Below, piece after piece: positions 25,175-33,798 of a DNA stretch of 64,000 nucleotides. Numbering within the stretch: position 1 is the stretch's first letter; every line of letters begins with the position of its first letter. The position numbers and the translations under genes were made by a program. Below the pieces are notes generated by a model. That model was not told where the DNA came from, did no database searches, and saw only the letters and a program-made list of their open reading frames with translations. This DNA is from Vibrio diazotrophicus (GTDB lineage Bacteria > Pseudomonadota > Gammaproteobacteria > Enterobacterales > Vibrionaceae): NCBI RefSeq assembly GCF_038452265.1, contig NZ_CP151843.1:372001-436000 (forward strand). Direction: 5' to 3'.

Positions 25175-25690
25175 AAATTGATTTAAAAGGAGTTATTTAA
25201 CTCTAAAAATACACCTCATCTTCAAACACTGTTACTCATTCTGAATCCATTATGGGAACAAAATCAGCTATGCCTCCTTTTCTTTCTTCATCAATGTATT
25301 TTCTCGGATCTTCGATTTTGTCCCGGTTTCTTTTATGAATGGTAGGTTTTATTGTTCTTCGAGAAATATGAGGTTATTGGGAGTTCGCAACGTTTTACTC
25401 TTCTCTCTAGTAGAGGGAATGATTTATCAGGCGATATGTTAGCCAGTCTTGGTTTTACGATGGTCTTGTTTATCTAGGAATTGGCATATAGCCCTGACCA
25501 CATTAATGCTATAAATCTTGGGATTTTCTCAGCTTCCATCTGTGCAACATTGCTCGTTCTAACTTTTACGGTATTTCTCTGTGAGAGAGAAAAGAAGAAC
25601 AACATCAGATCTGAAATATAGAGGGGCGGCAGTCTGCGGTAATAAATTATCGCAGAAGCCGTTATTTCATCGCCAGAGGGGCAGATTTCA
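25175..25690. other. Intergenic region between HTH/DUF4019 gene and aconitase
   Basis: 516 bp without an intact gene. The right half holds an nhaA fossil (25412-25621); the left half (25175-25400) is AT-rich with a weak hairpin just after the HTH/DUF4019 stop (25190-25203). Confidence 0.55.
25412..25621 (+). pseudogene. Fossil C-terminus of Na+/H+ antiporter NhaA
   Basis: The frame reads 'LSGDMLASLGFTMVLFI', then an in-frame TAG (25475-25477), then 'ELAYSPDHINAINLGIFSAS' and on to a TAG at 25619-25621. This aligns with the final two membrane helices of NhaA (the 'GIGFTMSLFI...LAF' region). No start or N-terminal three quarters is present, and the internal stop splits what remains. A decayed remnant, not a functional gene. 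Confidence 0.7.
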
Positions 25691-28414
25691 CTATGACATT
25701 TTAGGTATATTCGCTTTCAGCTGCTTCAGAACATACTGAAGAATACCTCCTGAATTGAAATACTCTAGCTCCTTGTAATTATCTATACGTGCAATAACTG
25801 GAATGGTGAGTTCGGAACCTTGAGCGGTTACCACGATAATATTCAAGTCTAATAAGGGCTTTATAGGTTCATTCGGGGCGATAAATACGGTCTCATTACC
25901 CTCTAGAGTCAGTGAATCCAATTCATCTGGTCGAGTCAGTTGAAGAGGCAGCACGCCCATACCGACTAAATTACTGCGATGAATCCGTTCAAACGATTCC
26001 GCGACTACCGCTTTTACATTCAATAACAAACATCCTTTTGCCGCCCAATCTCGACTAGAACCTGATCCATACTCTTTGCCAGCAAATATTACCAAAGGAA
26101 CTTGAAGTTCAATTGATCTCCTGCTCGCGTCGAAAATAGGAATAACTGGGGACGCTTTCTCAGTGGTCGACATGTTACAGTCATTAAGTTTGGTATCGCC
26201 GTGACATCTCGTGAAACCGCCTATAGTCGGGGAGGCAATTTTGTTCTCCAAACGTGAATTTGAAAAAGTCCCACGAACCATAATGTGATGATTTCCTCGG
26301 CGTGAACCATAGCTATTGAACTCCCCTGATGGGACGTTTTTTGAAAGCAAATATTGACCCGCCGGACTATTTTCTGAAATGAGACCCGCTGGTGAAATAT
26401 GATCGGTTGTAATCGAATCTCCCAAAATTGCTAATACACGCGCTGATTCAATAGGAAAAGTTGGTGATGGTACTTCCAAAAATGGTGGGCGTTGTATATA
26501 AGTGGAGTTTTCGTCCCACGGGTAGCAGGGACTATCTTTCATCGACAATTGTTCCCATTCTTCATTGCCTTCAGTAATATCGTTGTAGCTCAATCTAAAG
26601 TGGTTCTCATGTACTTGATTCAGCATTTCATTTAGCGTGGATTGGCTTGGCCAAAGATCTCTTAGAAATACAGGTTCATTGTTACCATTGATAGCAATTG
26701 GTTCGTTTTCTAAGTCAATACAGGTTGTACCCGCTAGCGCAAATGCGACGACTAATGGTGGTGAGGCAAGCCAGTTTAGGCTAACGGATGGGTGAATTCG
26801 GCCTTCAAAGTTCCGATTGCCTGATAATACTGCCGATACGTTCAGGTTGTTTTCTACGATCTCGGTTTCAAGATTATTCTTCAGTGGGCCAGAGTTACCA
26901 ATGCATGTTGTGCAGCCGTATCCAACGCGATGAAATCCCAATAGGTCTAGGTAGTGTTGTAAACCAGTATCGTTGAGATATCGAGCGACAGCTAATGACC
27001 CGGGTGCGAGAGAAGTTTTGACATAACTAGGAACGGTCAACCCTTTTTCAACTGCTGCCATAGCAACCAGACCAGCAGTAAGCATAACAGCAGGGTTCGA
27101 TGTGTTAGTGCATGATGTGATAGCTGCAATGACGACATCGCCATGGTTTAAGTGCTTATATGAGTCTAAGCGGTCTAACTTTGAGGCACCTTCAATAGAA
27201 CAATGATCAAGAGTCACTTGCTTAATTGCACTGATGTTAAGTCTATCTTGCGGTCGTTTGGGACCTGCTATTGAAGTGACAATATCAGATAAATTCACCA
27301 CAACAGTTTCATCATATTCCGGTGAAGGGCTGTTTGTATCCAACCATAGTGCTTGCTCTTGAGCATAAGCACGAACTCTATCAACTAATGAAGAGGGGCG
27401 GTTTGTAAGAGTTAAATAGGTAATCGTGTTTTCGTCAATCGGGAAAAATCCACATGTGGCGCCATACTCAGGGGCCATATTGGCTAGAGTAGCACGGTCG
27501 GGCACAGATAAATGAGCTACGCCACAACCAAAGTACTCTACGAACTTACCGACCACTCCGTGGGACCTCAATCTTTCTGTAATCGTTAAAACCAGATCAG
27601 TAGCTGTAACGCCGGGACGCAATTGCCCATCAAGACGCACGCCGACAACACGTGGGACGGCAATATTGAGCGGTTGACCCAGCATTACAGCTTCGGCTTC
27701 TATACCTCCCACTCCCCAACCCAACACACCCAACCCGTTAACCATAGTCGTGTGGCTGTCAGTTCCTATAACAGTATCTGGTGTTAACACTCCATTTTCG
27801 TTTACACGAACCACTTGAGATAGATACTCCAGATTCACTTGATGGCATATGCCCTTACCTGGCGGTATAACGGTCAAGTTACGGAAGTTTTTTTGTGCCC
27901 ACTTAAGGAATGTATAGCGCTCTCTATTTCGAGCCATTTCATGTTTACGATTCGTATGTATTGAGGATTCTGAACCTGACTGGTCAACAATTAACGAGTG
28001 GTCTATGACTAGATCTACCGGGCACTTAGGTGTTACATGGCACGGGTCTCCGCCCCCTTGAGCTACAGCATCTCTTATCGCGGCAAGATCGACCAAAGCA
28101 GGTATGCCGGTATAGTCTTGCATTAGCACTCTGCTGGGATAGAAATTAAATTCTGATGAGTTACTGCTGCTCTCGGAATCGAACGTCGATTTTTTAACAA
28201 ATAAAGCTTCAATAATTCGAGATGATTCTTTTAAGTCAGAGGATTGACGCATTACATTTTCAATAAGCAGGCGCTTAGTAAAGGGAATGTTGGACAGGCT
28301 TACTTGATAATCTTGGGCAAGTTTTCTTAACGACCAGTATCTATATTCAATACCTTTTACATCCAGTGATCTTAGATATGTTTGGCACCATGATTTTTCG
28401 TTGGTAGGTATCAT
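25691..28414 (-). CDS. acnA: Aconitate hydratase, AcnA type
   Basis: 907 residues, AcnA/IRP-type length and domain order. The three [4Fe-4S] ligand cysteines are present: one in 'ITSCTNTSNP' (~434) and two in 'YGCTTCIGNSG' (~500, 503). The swivel domain has 'GKEYGSGSSRDWAAKG' with the catalytic Ser and 'GDSITTDHISPAG'. It isomerises citrate/isocitrate, or a related tricarboxylate. Vibrios usually carry AcnB as the main enzyme, so this lone copy in an accessory region may be a stress-resistant or pathway-specific paralogue; no prp genes are adjacent. Confidence 0.9.
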   Translation of the reverse strand: MIPTNEKSWCQTYLRSLDVKGIEYRYWSLRKLAQDYQVSLSNIPFTKRLLIENVMRQSSDLKESSRIIEALFVKKSTFDSESSSNSSEFNFYPSRVLMQDYTGIPALVDLAAIRDAVAQGGGDPCHVTPKCPVDLVIDHSLIVDQSGSESSIHTNRKHEMARNRERYTFLKWAQKNFRNLTVIPPGKGICHQVNLEYLSQVVRVNENGVLTPDTVIGTDSHTTMVNGLGVLGWGVGGIEAEAVMLGQPLNIAVPRVVGVRLDGQLRPGVTATDLVLTITERLRSHGVVGKFVEYFGCGVAHLSVPDRATLANMAPEYGATCGFFPIDENTITYLTLTNRPSSLVDRVRAYAQEQALWLDTNSPSPEYDETVVVNLSDIVTSIAGPKRPQDRLNISAIKQVTLDHCSIEGASKLDRLDSYKHLNHGDVVIAAITSCTNTSNPAVMLTAGLVAMAAVEKGLTVPSYVKTSLAPGSLAVARYLNDTGLQHYLDLLGFHRVGYGCTTCIGNSGPLKNNLETEIVENNLNVSAVLSGNRNFEGRIHPSVSLNWLASPPLVVAFALAGTTCIDLENEPIAINGNNEPVFLRDLWPSQSTLNEMLNQVHENHFRLSYNDITEGNEEWEQLSMKDSPCYPWDENSTYIQRPPFLEVPSPTFPIESARVLAILGDSITTDHISPAGLISENSPAGQYLLSKNVPSGEFNSYGSRRGNHHIMVRGTFSNSRLENKIASPTIGGFTRCHGDTKLNDCNMSTTEKASPVIPIFDASRRSIELQVPLVIFAGKEYGSGSSRDWAAKGCLLLNVKAVVAESFERIHRSNLVGMGVLPLQLTRPDELDSLTLEGNETVFIAPNEPIKPLLDLNIIVVTAQGSELTIPVIARIDNYKELEYFNSGGILQYVLKQLKANIPKMS

Positions 28415-28648
28415 GATTTGTTTCCTTTCAATAATGGTTGACCTTTGTAAAAGGAACCTCCTTGTCGTAGAGATGTTTTTTGGGCATTTTTATTTTTTCC
28501 CATATCCAAATAACTTTAATCATTTCAAAATCTATAAAGTGAAAGGATCAGAGTTGAAAATCCAAAAGAAGGAATAAGTTGGAATGGACTGTTGCCACCA
28601 AACAATAACTAGACTCAAAAAATGAAGGAAAGCTTGTGATTACTGTGC

Positions 28649-28655
28649 CTTCAAC
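28649..28655. repeat. Target-site duplication, left copy (CTTCAAC)
   Basis: Seven-base direct repeat abutting the left IS end; identical copy at 29862-29868 abuts the right end. Confidence 0.85.
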
Positions 28656-29861
28656 TGTACTAATTCAGACCTGATCTGACAGTTACCCACTTTTCGACTT
28701 GGTGCCTGTCAGATTATATCTGGGCTAGATTCTTTTCAGCCCAGATTGATTTCCCATCCTCTAATGTTTCTATCGGCGTTCTGCCACAGCACATTTTTCC
28801 TTGATGAGTACGGTGATTGTTGTAGTAGTCCATCCATTCGTCCAGATCTTTCTGCAACTCTTCGATAGAACCATACAGTTTCTTTCTGAATGTCACTTGG
28901 TAGAACTCATTCAATATGGTCTTGTGGAAGCGCTCGCAGATACCATTTGTTTGTGGTGACATCGCTTTAGTTTTCGTGTGGTCGATATCATTAATGGCTA
29001 GGTAGAGCTGGTAATCGTGCTGCTCAACACGACCACAGTATTCAGTGCCTCGGTCAGTCAAGATTCGCAGCATTGGCAGTTCATGCGCCTCAAAGAACGG
29101 TAGAACCTTATCATTCAATATATCCGCTGCGGTGATTGGTGTTTTCGTTGTGTAGAGCTTGGCAAAGGCGACTTTACTGTAGGTATCAACGAAGGTTTGT
29201 TGATAGATGCGACCAACACCTTTCAAGTTGCCAACATAGAATGTGTCTTGAGAGCCGAGATAACCTGGATGCGCTGTTTCTATCTCACCACAAGCCTCAT
29301 CATCGTGCTTCTTACGCTCAAGAGCCGCAACTTGCTCGTCTGTTAGGATAATACCGTTCTCTGCGACCTGTTTCTCCAGTGCGATAAGACGTTTCTTGAA
29401 GTTCTCTAGGTCATTGCGAAGCCAGATTGAGCGTACGCCACTTGGAGAGATAAACACTCCCAATTTACGTAATTCATTACTCGTTCTAACTTGTCCATGA
29501 GCTGGGAAGTCGATGGCGTATTTGATAACGGCTTGCTCAGTTTCACTATCAACACGGTTCTTCAAATTCGGTGCTCTTCGGCTACGGTTAATCAGAGCAT
29601 CAATACCCCCCGTCTCAACCAACTCTTGATAACGGTAGAAAGTATCTCTTGATACCCCCATAACCTTACAGGCTCTAGATACATTACCGAGTTCTTCTGC
29701 AAGATTGAGAAGGCCCGCTTTGTGTTTGATAATTGGATTGCTAGTATGAAGCATGAGAGTTACCTCTTTTTGTCTTTGATTAGTGATTAAGCACCTTTAA
29801 TCAAAGTGGGTAACTCTCTTCTTTTCAAATTGAAGTGTCAGATCTAGTCGGAACTAATACA
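28656..29861 (-). mobile_element. IS481-family insertion sequence, complete (1206 bp)
   Basis: The element is bounded by imperfect 29-bp inverted repeats with 23 matches: 28656-28684 starting TGTACTAATTC, and 29833-29861 starting TGTATTAGTTC on the opposite strand, both running into GATCTGACA. A further shared 13-mer AGTTACCCACTTT lies inside each end. It is flanked by a perfect 7-bp direct repeat CTTCAAC (28649-28655 and 29862-29868), the target-site duplication. One intact transposase gene is inside. Intact ends plus a clean duplication indicate recent transposition. Confidence 0.92.
28714..29754 (-). CDS. IS481-family transposase
   Basis: 346 residues. N-terminal helix-turn-helix ('ACKVMGVSRDTFYRYQELVE', ~29-48) and rve/DDE integrase-type catalytic core with 'QQTFVDTYSKVAFAKLY' (first Asp), 'LRILTDRGTEYCG' (second Asp) and 'TNGICERFHKTILNEFY' (Glu), then 'YYNNHRTHQGKMCCGRTP', the family's C-terminal signature. 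Single uninterrupted frame as in IS481 (no frameshift as in IS3). All catalytic residues intact, so probably active. Confidence 0.95.
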   Translation of the reverse strand: MLHTSNPIIKHKAGLLNLAEELGNVSRACKVMGVSRDTFYRYQELVETGGIDALINRSRRAPNLKNRVDSETEQAVIKYAIDFPAHGQVRTSNELRKLGVFISPSGVRSIWLRNDLENFKKRLIALEKQVAENGIILTDEQVAALERKKHDDEACGEIETAHPGYLGSQDTFYVGNLKGVGRIYQQTFVDTYSKVAFAKLYTTKTPITAADILNDKVLPFFEAHELPMLRILTDRGTEYCGRVEQHDYQLYLAINDIDHTKTKAMSPQTNGICERFHKTILNEFYQVTFRKKLYGSIEELQKDLDEWMDYYNNHRTHQGKMCCGRTPIETLEDGKSIWAEKNLAQI

Positions 29862-29868
29862 CTTCAAC
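29862..29868. repeat. Target-site duplication, right copy (CTTCAAC)
   Basis: Matches the left copy at 28649-28655 exactly. It lies six bases from the cold-shock pseudogene stop. Confidence 0.85.
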
Positions 29869-29873
29869 CGTAT

Positions 29874-30076
29874 CTAGATGAGAGCCACTTTTGTTGCTTG
29901 CGGACCTTTCTCACCAAATTCAACTTCAAAACTGACTTTTTGTCCGTCCAATAGGGTCTTAAATCCATCAGATGAAGTCGAACGAAAATATTCTTGCCAT
30001 CACTATCCTTGGTGATAAAACCAGATCCTTTATTTTCGTTAAACCATTTTACTGATTCATTGCCTCTATCAGACAT
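29874..30076 (-). pseudogene. Frameshifted cold-shock (CspA-like) gene
   Basis: The frame begins 'MSDRGNESVKWFNENKGSGF' and contains RNP-1 as KGSGFI (family KGFGFI) and the start of RNP-2 'IFV'. At ~29978 the frame shifts: the original C-terminus 'SSDGFKTLLDGQKVSFEVEF' continuing 'GEKGPQATKVALI' is read in another frame to a TAG at 29874-29876. The uncorrected frame runs on to 29864 as nonsense. RNP-2 is thus destroyed and RNP-1 has lost an aromatic, so RNA binding is unlikely. A longer in-frame start at 30139 exists but is not family-like. Confidence 0.75.
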
Positions 30077-30485
30077 ATATACCACGATTACTTTATAGCC
30101 TAAGGATCTGATAACTTGAGTTATTTCATAGTCACTCAAGAGGGCTGTCGCAGAAGTTAAACGAAAAATTTCGAGAATTACTGTGAAAGGAAACTTGTTT
30201 TATAATGAAAAAAATAACTCAAACTGGCAGAACTACTTTAAGTATAAGACTTATTTTTAAAATAGTTGCTTTAGTCCTCAGCCATATATTCTTTTAGTTA
30301 TACGGTGATGATATTTATGAAAAAATATCAGCAATATTTTTAACGTTTTGGTTAATTGCGATGATTCCATAGATAGTAGCGCTTAGATTGAATATCTACT
30401 GACTTGATAGACACTTTCTGGATAAGCCGTCTAGTTTTGGAGGTTAGGTCTTTGCCAAACTTCCAATAATTTGAAATTTACTAAT
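30077..30485. other. Intergenic region between cold-shock pseudogene and racemase gene
   Basis: About 409 bp. It holds the upstream region of the cold-shock pseudogene and, on the plus strand, a small membrane-protein-like frame broken by a stop (30205-30372). No clear terminator for the racemase operon was identified. Confidence 0.45.
30205..30372 (+). pseudogene. Small membrane-protein-like ORF with internal stop
   Basis: ATG at 30205 opens 30 codons ('MKKITQTGRTTLSIRLIFKI', then 'VALVLSHIFF'), an in-frame TAG at 30295, then 24 more codons ('EKISAIFLTFWLIAMIP') to a TAG at 30370. The two halves look like two hydrophobic segments of one ~55-residue protein. Family not recognised; it could equally be two chance frames. 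AAAGGA lies upstream but at a poor distance. Confidence 0.3.
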
Positions 30486-31619
30486 CTAGCAAGAGCTGTA
30501 ACTTATTATGTTCACCTTCGATTTGGACACACCCGGCTGAAATATTTTTGCCCCTTTATGTGCCTTGAAGTATTTATGAATATAACGTGAAGACATAGAA
30601 GATAAGAGAGCACTATAATCTAGACTGAATGTGACTGTTTCCCCTACAAATAATGGTTTCTGTGAAGATTCAAGGACAAGATGATCGCTGGTTGAGGACA
30701 TGATCTTAATCCCATTCGGAGCTTTAAGACCGCTGACACAAACATCTTGGCGGCCTAATGCAAGAATAGCTTGTGAGACCACCCCTCTATCTTGAAGCCT
30801 TTGATTTTCACCAAAAGCATTTAACCCCCGATTTCCCCAAGGCAAAGTCGGTTTAATATTGGATTCAATCACTTCAGCGGTCAAAGAAACCGCGTCTGTA
30901 TGTAAACCTTTGATATTTTCCTGCTCTAAAGGTTCGCAGCCTAAAAAAATTGCTTCTCCTATACGAAGGTTATTTACTCGAGTTAGGCCAGTTCTCTGAA
31001 GAGCCCAGTTAACAGAAGCAGAATTTCCCCCTGAAATAATCTCTAGGCTGATTCCAAATGTAACTTCAATCCCATCGGCAAGATCAGAAAGAATCTTCAT
31101 ATTTTGATCATCTGGAGCGACACCATACCGACAGGCTAAATTTGCACCAATTCCTTTTATTGTGATGTTCGGTAAAGAAATAATTTCACGGACAAAATCA
31201 ATCATGCGATTCGGCATCACACCTTCTCTAAGATCTCCTAGCTCAACCATAATAATAATATCGTGACGACAATTTTGTTGTTCCGCTACATATGAAAGCC
31301 TCTGAATAACTTCTACTTCAGAATTTAAACTCACGTCACTATACTTAATTACGCTAGCCGCTTGGCTTAGCATGGGTGTGCGTATCAGCATTTTAGGAAT
31401 AGAAATGCCAGATTCTGTCATCTTTTGAAGATTTTCAATTCTTGAATCCGCTAACATTGTTGCGCCAGCATCAATAAGAACTTGTGCGATGATAGGGTGG
31501 CCGAGGAAGGCTTTTGTTACAGGCGTAATTGAGATGTTTTTCAGTGAGAGCTGAGTAATAAGGAACTGAGCGTTGTGGTGAATTTTCCCACAGTCGATGT
31601 CTAACCTAGGGTAGTTCAC
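30486..31619 (-). CDS. Alanine/ornithine racemase-family PLP enzyme (Orr-like)
   Basis: 377 residues with the fold-type III alanine-racemase barrel. The PLP lysine is Lys36 in 'TPVTKAFLG'. Other family blocks: 'GATMLADSRIENLQKM', 'VELGDLREGV', 'ISGGNSASVNW' and 'RIGEAIFLG'. This pattern follows the ornithine racemase (Orr) subgroup rather than Alr or DadX. It presumably racemises an amino acid, exact substrate unknown. Its ATG overlaps the DUF1611 stop (ATGA), so the two products are made together and probably act on the same compound. Confidence 0.86.
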   Translation of the reverse strand: MNYPRLDIDCGKIHHNAQFLITQLSLKNISITPVTKAFLGHPIIAQVLIDAGATMLADSRIENLQKMTESGISIPKMLIRTPMLSQAASVIKYSDVSLNSEVEVIQRLSYVAEQQNCRHDIIIMVELGDLREGVMPNRMIDFVREIISLPNITIKGIGANLACRYGVAPDDQNMKILSDLADGIEVTFGISLEIISGGNSASVNWALQRTGLTRVNNLRIGEAIFLGCEPLEQENIKGLHTDAVSLTAEVIESNIKPTLPWGNRGLNAFGENQRLQDRGVVSQAILALGRQDVCVSGLKAPNGIKIMSSTSDHLVLESSQKPLFVGETVTFSLDYSALLSSMSSRYIHKYFKAHKGAKIFQPGVSKSKVNIISYSSC

Positions 31620-32821
31620 TCTTTTCCGGCCAGTTTACTTGCGATTATAGGGAAGGCTGACACTACGATGTTCAGTAGATGTTCAACAGGTTGTGATAAT
31701 GCATCAGTAACAGGTATACCAAATTCGGTGTTATACCTATCTATCGCACGGTATGTTTCATCCAAAGACATACCTTCATGATTGAGCGTTAGTCCAATTA
31801 CATTGGTATTAGAAAATGTTTCGATAAGATTGATTTCCGAGGCAATAGTGGGCATTGGGCAATCAGGAAAATCAATACGATATAAACGCTTAGGGGCGTG
31901 TTGTAATATTACACCTGTAGGACAACTGCCACGTAAGATAAAAGCGCTGGTTGAAAACGCAGGGTGACTCAAGGCTCCTTGCCCTTCAATAATAATCAAG
32001 TCCGGGTCCTCTTTCTCATAGGCCTGTACAATGACAGATTCCAACTCACCAGCACAAAATTGTGAAGGAACAGCATCAAGTGCAACGCAGTATTGTGCGC
32101 CTTGCATAATGCCCGTTTGACCGGTGGCAATAAGAACAACGTTAAGGCCTTTTTTTGTTAGTTCACTTGCCAATATTGTTGCTGTTGTTCGTTTTCCTAG
32201 CGCACAATCCGTTCCCATTACAGCAATTCTCGGACATTTAACGCTGTGTATTGTCCCGCTAAACGTTTTCATGTCACTTTTATTTTTGGGTTTGCGAGTA
32301 TCTAATATTCGAACGTTATTCTTTAAGCTAGCTTCTAAAAATAGAGGATCATCGGTAAGAAATTCATGTAAACCATTAACAATGTTCATTCCTAGTGACA
32401 TGGCATTTAAAATGATGCTTTTATCTATGTCAGATAAAAAGCCACTTGATGGCGCAATACCAAAAATGAAGTAGTCGGGAATGCTTTCTGCGTGATTGAT
32501 AGCCTCTTCTGTATTAGCAAGGATAGGTATTCCATTGGCTTTGTTATCTAGTACTTCTCCAGTATCTAAGCTGGCAGATTCACTATCAATAACCGATAGA
32601 ATACGATAGTTTAATGAATGCCTAACTAGACCATTAGCTGTTTTACCATCAATTTTACCGAAATTACCTTCACAATATATAATCGCAGACGGGATGATAG
32701 GTTTTACTTTCTGAGCTAGCGGTAACCAAGGTGCTATACGGTGGGTGTCATTGTTAGTTTCTACATTTTCACTTCTAGTGAGTTTGAATATGTTTATTAA
32801 CTTTGGGGTTGAAATGGGCAT
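31616..32821 (-). CDS. DUF1611 protein (DgcN-like)
   Basis: 401 residues of the DUF1611 family: Rossmann-like N-terminal part ('IPDYFIFGIAPSSGFL') and a C-terminal P-loop-like domain with 'MGTDCALGKRTTATILASEL' (~200-220), 'IIEGQGALSHPAFS' and 'VIGLTLNHEGM'. A characterised relative, DgcN, acts with the enolase-superfamily enzyme DgcA to convert D-glutamate via N-acetyl-D-glutamate. Here the partner is a PLP racemase-like enzyme, so the chemistry may differ. First gene of the operon; divergent from a LysE-type exporter. Function inferred, not shown. Confidence 0.82.
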   Translation of the reverse strand: MPISTPKLINIFKLTRSENVETNNDTHRIAPWLPLAQKVKPIIPSAIIYCEGNFGKIDGKTANGLVRHSLNYRILSVIDSESASLDTGEVLDNKANGIPILANTEEAINHAESIPDYFIFGIAPSSGFLSDIDKSIILNAMSLGMNIVNGLHEFLTDDPLFLEASLKNNVRILDTRKPKNKSDMKTFSGTIHSVKCPRIAVMGTDCALGKRTTATILASELTKKGLNVVLIATGQTGIMQGAQYCVALDAVPSQFCAGELESVIVQAYEKEDPDLIIIEGQGALSHPAFSTSAFILRGSCPTGVILQHAPKRLYRIDFPDCPMPTIASEINLIETFSNTNVIGLTLNHEGMSLDETYRAIDRYNTEFGIPVTDALSQPVEHLLNIVVSAFPIIASKLAGKE

Positions 32822-33191
32822 AACTAAAGCCTGTTGTGAGGCTTAGGAGGGCAACTAAGGAGTGCCGAGATGCGAGTTCGGAAAAGAAAAGAAGTCCCTA
32901 CTAAGCGGTAGGGATGAAAACTAAGGTAACACACTTACTATACTTTTGTTGGTTATTATTAACATGCTTTCTGCATCCGTCACTTTCAAACCTTACTAGA
33001 GTTAATTGGGCAAATTTGGGCTCATTAATTCAGCAAGCTTTCTTTCGTGTTCCATACTGTCTTCGTATCAATCATTGACCTAATGAATATTTGAATCTTT
33101 TAATCAGAAACGTCACTGCAATATCATTCAATACTGTCATTTTATACCTGTTATTTTTACCTATATGGCTCTAGATAGAGAAAGGAATGGA
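32822..33191. other. Divergent intergenic region between DUF1611 operon and LysE-type gene
   Basis: 370 bp. It contains a perfect 7-bp hairpin TCCCTAC/GTAGGGA (32895-32914). On the minus strand this is followed by a T-rich run and could act as a leader attenuator for the DUF1611 operon. The rest presumably holds both promoters; no operator was recognised. Confidence 0.45.
32895..32914 (-). promoter_or_regulatory. Leader hairpin with T-rich tail upstream of DUF1611 operon
   Basis: Minus-strand stem TCCCTAC-N6-GTAGGGA followed by CTTCTTTTCTTTT, ~75 bp before the DUF1611 ATG. Looks like a weak intrinsic terminator or attenuator in the 5' leader. Confidence 0.35.
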
Positions 33192-33785
33192 ATGGAAAGT
33201 ATATTTGTCGCGATGGTTAGTTTCGCATTTGTTGGCGCAGTTACTCCTGGCCCTGTGAACCTCATTGCAGCTTCGACGGTCGCTCAACGCGGTAAAAATG
33301 TCGCAGTAACGTATGTGTTAGGAGCTTCGATAGCTTATACAATTGTTGTGTTTATCACTGGTATTACTCTAAATACCTTTGTTGAGTGGTTGCCCAAGGT
33401 CGAGCTTTGGATGCAGTTTATAGCGAGTGCATTCCTATGCTATCTTGCCTACAAGTTATATTCGGCTCCTTTGGAAAGTTTGAGTGTCGAAGATGGGCAT
33501 CATTTAGGTTGGGCAAATGGGGCTTTGGTTCAGTTGTTAAACCCCAAAGCTTGGTTAGTGGCTATGTCAGGTGTTAGCCTTTTTGTTGTTGGACAGAACG
33601 AACAACAGTCATGGTTATGGATGTACACATTAGTTTCACTAATTGCTTGCTTGGTCGGTGTAGGCATATGGGCAGTAGTTGGTTCAATGCTCACCAATTA
33701 CCTAAATGGCAAAAGAAGACAACAGATATTTAATCGAGTAATGGCGATGATACTACTTGTGTCTGTAATCATGATTTGGAACTGA
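33192..33785 (+). CDS. LysE/RhtB-family amino-acid exporter
   Basis: 197 residues, five to six membrane segments, with the LysE-family N-terminal signature 'GAVTPGPVNLIAASTVAQRG' and the central 'VQLLNPKAWLVAMSG'. Members export amino acids or related compounds. The ATG at 33192 has AAGGA six bases ahead and is preferred over the ATG at 33165. Divergent from the DUF1611/racemase operon and followed 13 bp later by an AraC regulator, so it may export, or detoxify, the product or substrate of those enzymes (inference). Confidence 0.88.
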   Translation: MESIFVAMVSFAFVGAVTPGPVNLIAASTVAQRGKNVAVTYVLGASIAYTIVVFITGITLNTFVEWLPKVELWMQFIASAFLCYLAYKLYSAPLESLSVEDGHHLGWANGALVQLLNPKAWLVAMSGVSLFVVGQNEQQSWLWMYTLVSLIACLVGVGIWAVVGSMLTNYLNGKRRQQIFNRVMAMILLVSVIMIWN

Positions 33786-33798
33786 GAAAACATCTGGT

